NCBI GenBank assembly: GCA_028689775.1
Contig: JAQVCM010000005.1
Span: 141,757-205,756 of the forward strand
Length of the DNA stretch: 64,000 nucleotides
Reading direction: 5' to 3'
Origin: Crocinitomicaceae bacterium
GTDB taxonomy: Bacteria; Bacteroidota; Bacteroidia; Flavobacteriales_D; Crocinitomicaceae
Numbering within the stretch: the first letter of the stretch is position 1; every line of letters starts with the position of its first letter. A program made the translations under genes and the position numbers. Below are positions 61,897 through 64,000 of the stretch, piece by piece. The notes beneath the pieces are model-generated. The model worked only from the letters and a program-made list of their open reading frames with translations, did no database searches and was not told the origin of the DNA.

Positions 61897-63951
61897 TTAA
61901 AATTTCATTCGCTGTATTCTTACCGCATTCAAAATAGCCAATAACGCCACGCCAACATCCGCAAAAACAGCTTCCCACATTGTCGCCAATCCACCTGCTC
62001 CAAGTACGAGTACAATCGCTTTGACACCGAAAGCCAAACCGATATTTTGCCAAACGATTTTCTTTGTCTGTTTACCGATGTTGATTGCCATAGGTATTTT
62101 ACTTGGCTTATCGTCCTGTATGACCACATCTGCGGTTTCGATAGTGGCATCGCTTCCCAAACCACCCATTGCGATACCGACGTCGCTCAATGCCACAACA
62201 GGAGCATCGTTTACACCATCGCCCACAAAAGCAACGCTTTCGCCTTTGGCTTTGATTTCTTTAACCCTGTTTACTTTGTCTTCGGGCAATAAATCTCCAA
62301 AAGCATTGTCTATCCCTAACTGCTCCGCCACATATTTTACAACGGTACTTTTATCTCCGCTAAGCATCGTTGCATTAACATTGAGCTTATGCAGTAGGGT
62401 TATGGTTTCCTGTGCATCTTCTTTGATACTGTCGGCAATCGTGATGTAACCGACAAATTTGCTGTCGTAAGCAACGGCGATAGTTGTATAAACGATGCTG
62501 TTCGGGTCTAAGTCGTATGGTATGCCGAACTTATCCATCAGTTTGAAATTCCCGACCAATAAATCCTTACCGTTTACCGTTGATTTCAAACCGTGTCCGG
62601 CGATTTCCTCCGTATTTTCCAATCGAATTTCATTATTCGGTCTCCCCACGTATTCGTGAATAGCGGTTGCTACGGGGTGTGTGCTATGGCTTTCCAAAAT
62701 GTTGACTAATTCCAGAATTTCAGCTTTATCAAATTCGGGATTGAAGTTGATATCCTGAACCTTAAAAACGCCCTCTGTCATTGTACCTGTCTTATCCATC
62801 ACTACGTTTTGGATATCGGAAAGAGCATCTAAAAAGTTACTCCCTTTAAACAGTATTCCGTTTTTGCTTGCAGCACCAATACCACCGAAATAACCTAACG
62901 GAATGGAAATAACCAACGCACAAGGACAAGAAATAACCAGAAATACCAAAGCCCTGTACAGCCAATCTCTAAACTCATAATTTTCTACAAAGAAATAAGG
63001 CAGTAGGCAAATAGCTATGGCTAACAGCACTACAATAGGCGTATAGATTTTTGCAAATTTCCGGATAAATAATTCCGTTGGTGCTTTTTGTGTAGTGGCA
63101 TTTTGTACCAATTCCAAAATCTTGCTCAACTTACTGTCGGTGTATGCGGTCGTAACTTTTACCTGCGATACGGTGTTGAGATTTATCATCCCTGCCAAAA
63201 CGGTTTCGCCTTTGTTTTTTGTATCTGGTTTGCTTTCGCCTGTTAAAGCCGATGTATTGAAAGATGCCGTTTCGGACAACAGTTCTCCGTCTAAGCCTAA
63301 TTTTTCTCCCGGTTTAAGCTGTATAATTTCGCCAACGGCAACAGTTTCTGCCTTTACGGTTTGCGGTTCATTGTTTTTTAAAACGGTTACTTCATCGGGT
63401 CTTTGGTCAAGCAAAGATTTGATGTTTGATTTTGCCCTCGAAACAGCCATTGTCTGAAAAACTTCGCCAACGGCATAGAACAACATTACCGCAACGCCCT
63501 CGGGATATTCGCCAATGGCAAATGCCCCGATAGTTGCAATGCCCATCAAAAAGAACTCCGAGAAAATCTCGCCTTTGCGAATACTCTCAACGGCTTCTTT
63601 GAGTACGGGCAGTCCAACAGGAGCATAAGCCACCACGTACCAAATAATCCGTACCCAATCGGTAAACCACGTCTGCGGAAACCAATTATCCATTGCAATA
63701 CCTGCAAGCAACAGCGCAAGGGAAATAATGGCGGGAAGAAACATCTTGAAAACATTGTCAGTATCTCCTGAATGCGAATGGTCGTGTCCGTCATCATCAC
63801 TGTGGTCGTGATTATGCCCGTCATTTTTGTGATGCCCTTTTACCAATTCCTTAGCACCTGCTTTGGTGTAGATTTTTTCTTCCTGTGTGCAACAAGTCAT
63901 TTTGCCTTGTGCATCGTAAGTATGCTTGTGATTTTTGTCTGTATTTATCAT
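61897..63951 (-). CDS. heavy-metal P1B-type ATPase (Zn/Cd/Pb export)
   Basis: A 684-residue P-type ATPase for metal efflux through the inner membrane. The N-terminus carries no classical HMA fold; it has GKMTCC (residues about 16-21) and a His/Asp-rich run at about 40-62, both plausible metal ligands. The core motifs are TGES at 237-240, CPC at 342-344 (SCPCALVISIPLGYFGGIG, the Zn/Cd/Pb type), the phosphorylated Asp386 in DKTGTMTEG, the HP dipeptide in STHPVA and GDGVNDAPV. The neighbours are a His-tailed membrane protein downstream and RteC, so the ATPase is cargo of the conjugative element. Specificity among Zn, Cd and Pb cannot be told from sequence. Confidence 0.93.
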   Translation of the reverse strand: MINTDKNHKHTYDAQGKMTCCTQEEKIYTKAGAKELVKGHHKNDGHNHDHSDDDGHDHSHSGDTDNVFKMFLPAIISLALLLAGIAMDNWFPQTWFTDWVRIIWYVVAYAPVGLPVLKEAVESIRKGEIFSEFFLMGIATIGAFAIGEYPEGVAVMLFYAVGEVFQTMAVSRAKSNIKSLLDQRPDEVTVLKNNEPQTVKAETVAVGEIIQLKPGEKLGLDGELLSETASFNTSALTGESKPDTKNKGETVLAGMINLNTVSQVKVTTAYTDSKLSKILELVQNATTQKAPTELFIRKFAKIYTPIVVLLAIAICLLPYFFVENYEFRDWLYRALVFLVISCPCALVISIPLGYFGGIGAASKNGILFKGSNFLDALSDIQNVVMDKTGTMTEGVFKVQDINFNPEFDKAEILELVNILESHSTHPVATAIHEYVGRPNNEIRLENTEEIAGHGLKSTVNGKDLLVGNFKLMDKFGIPYDLDPNSIVYTTIAVAYDSKFVGYITIADSIKEDAQETITLLHKLNVNATMLSGDKSTVVKYVAEQLGIDNAFGDLLPEDKVNRVKEIKAKGESVAFVGDGVNDAPVVALSDVGIAMGGLGSDATIETADVVIQDDKPSKIPMAINIGKQTKKIVWQNIGLAFGVKAIVLVLGAGGLATMWEAVFADVGVALLAILNAVRIQRMKF

Positions 63952-64000
63952 AGCCTTTAATTTTTTAGGTTCGTTACACTTTTTTATTTCTTATTCTTTC

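Noticed and set aside
1..64000. tRNA, rRNA, CRISPR arrays and classical riboswitches
   Set aside because: Reading the intergenic regions of both strands showed no cloverleaf, no rRNA sequence, no spaced direct-repeat array and no recognisable riboswitch before metF, metG or leuS.

Overview
The window reads as the chromosome of a marine or freshwater type Bacteroidota, most likely Flavobacteriales (a Crocinitomicaceae/Fluviicola-like organism is my best guess, not proven). The support is: type IX secretion C-terminal signals on two or three secreted proteins (19485-21671, 28429-30852, perhaps 55097-55891), a TonB-dependent receptor, Bacteroidetes-type promoters with the TAnnTTTG box in front of many genes, hardly any Shine-Dalgarno sequences, and an RteC-type regulator from a CTnDOT-like conjugative element. 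The DNA is AT-rich throughout, with a visibly AT-richer patch at about 16.0-18.5 kb and a visibly GC-richer stretch after about 60.55 kb.

Layout. 1-3.8 kb: minus-strand run of cell-envelope genes (anchored protein, DUF4836-like secreted protein, lipoprotein, LD-carboxypeptidase). 4.1-7.3 kb: overlapping minus-strand operon of free-methionine sulfoxide reductase, Ig-like lipoprotein and LPG-synthase-type membrane protein. 7.4-9.4 kb: transglutaminase-like secreted protein, a REP-like hairpin and an unknown secreted protein. 9.5-15.9 kb: sufS-sufE-DUF59, fabF and leuS. 16.0-18.5 kb: accessory patch with three tightly coupled genes of unknown function, a fragment that looks like an abortive-infection gene, and a compact candidate small RNA. 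18.5-21.7 kb: DMT transporter and a T9SS-secreted lysyl-endopeptidase-like protease. 21.9-27.9 kb: response regulator, dCMP deaminase and CtpA protease, followed by deoC and two aldehyde dehydrogenase genes, the second a short pseudo-enzyme. 28.0-33.5 kb: a secreted small protein, a PKD-repeat T9SS adhesin-like protein, and comEC bracketed by two directly repeated 206-207 bp MITEs. 33.5-38.9 kb: a 58-residue membrane protein, lipoprotein, tatA, gatA, a LysM lytic transglycosylase and a HAD phosphatase. 39.2-45.2 kb: YeiH transporter, unknown membrane-anchored protein, metF, yicC, gmk, nadD. 45.2-49.4 kb: polysaccharide chain-length and O-antigen ligase/polymerase proteins, TPR lipoprotein, membrane protein. 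49.5-54.7 kb: two-component system, tpx, metG. 54.7-60.2 kb: methylmalonyl-CoA epimerase, secreted protein, peptide-binding lipoprotein and TonB receptor. 60.3-64 kb: a truncated antitoxin-like gene, then what looks like the edge of an integrative conjugative element with rteC, a small His-tailed membrane protein and a Zn/Cd/Pb P-type ATPase.

How the genes fit together: deoC with the ALDH pair probably takes deoxyribose 5-phosphate to acetaldehyde and on to acetate; sufS/sufE/DUF59 form the sulfur-donor half of Fe-S assembly; yicC-gmk-nadD is a housekeeping nucleotide/RNA block; the rest is mainly envelope, secretion and signalling.

Most unusual signals: the unknown three-gene cassette with its accessory surroundings (16.0-18.2 kb), the candidate small RNA at 18.2 kb, the MITE pair around comEC (one copy supplies the last base of a neighbour's stop codon), the split ALDH16-like pair next to deoC, and the metal ATPase with a His-tailed membrane partner at the element edge. 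No tRNA, rRNA or CRISPR array was seen.
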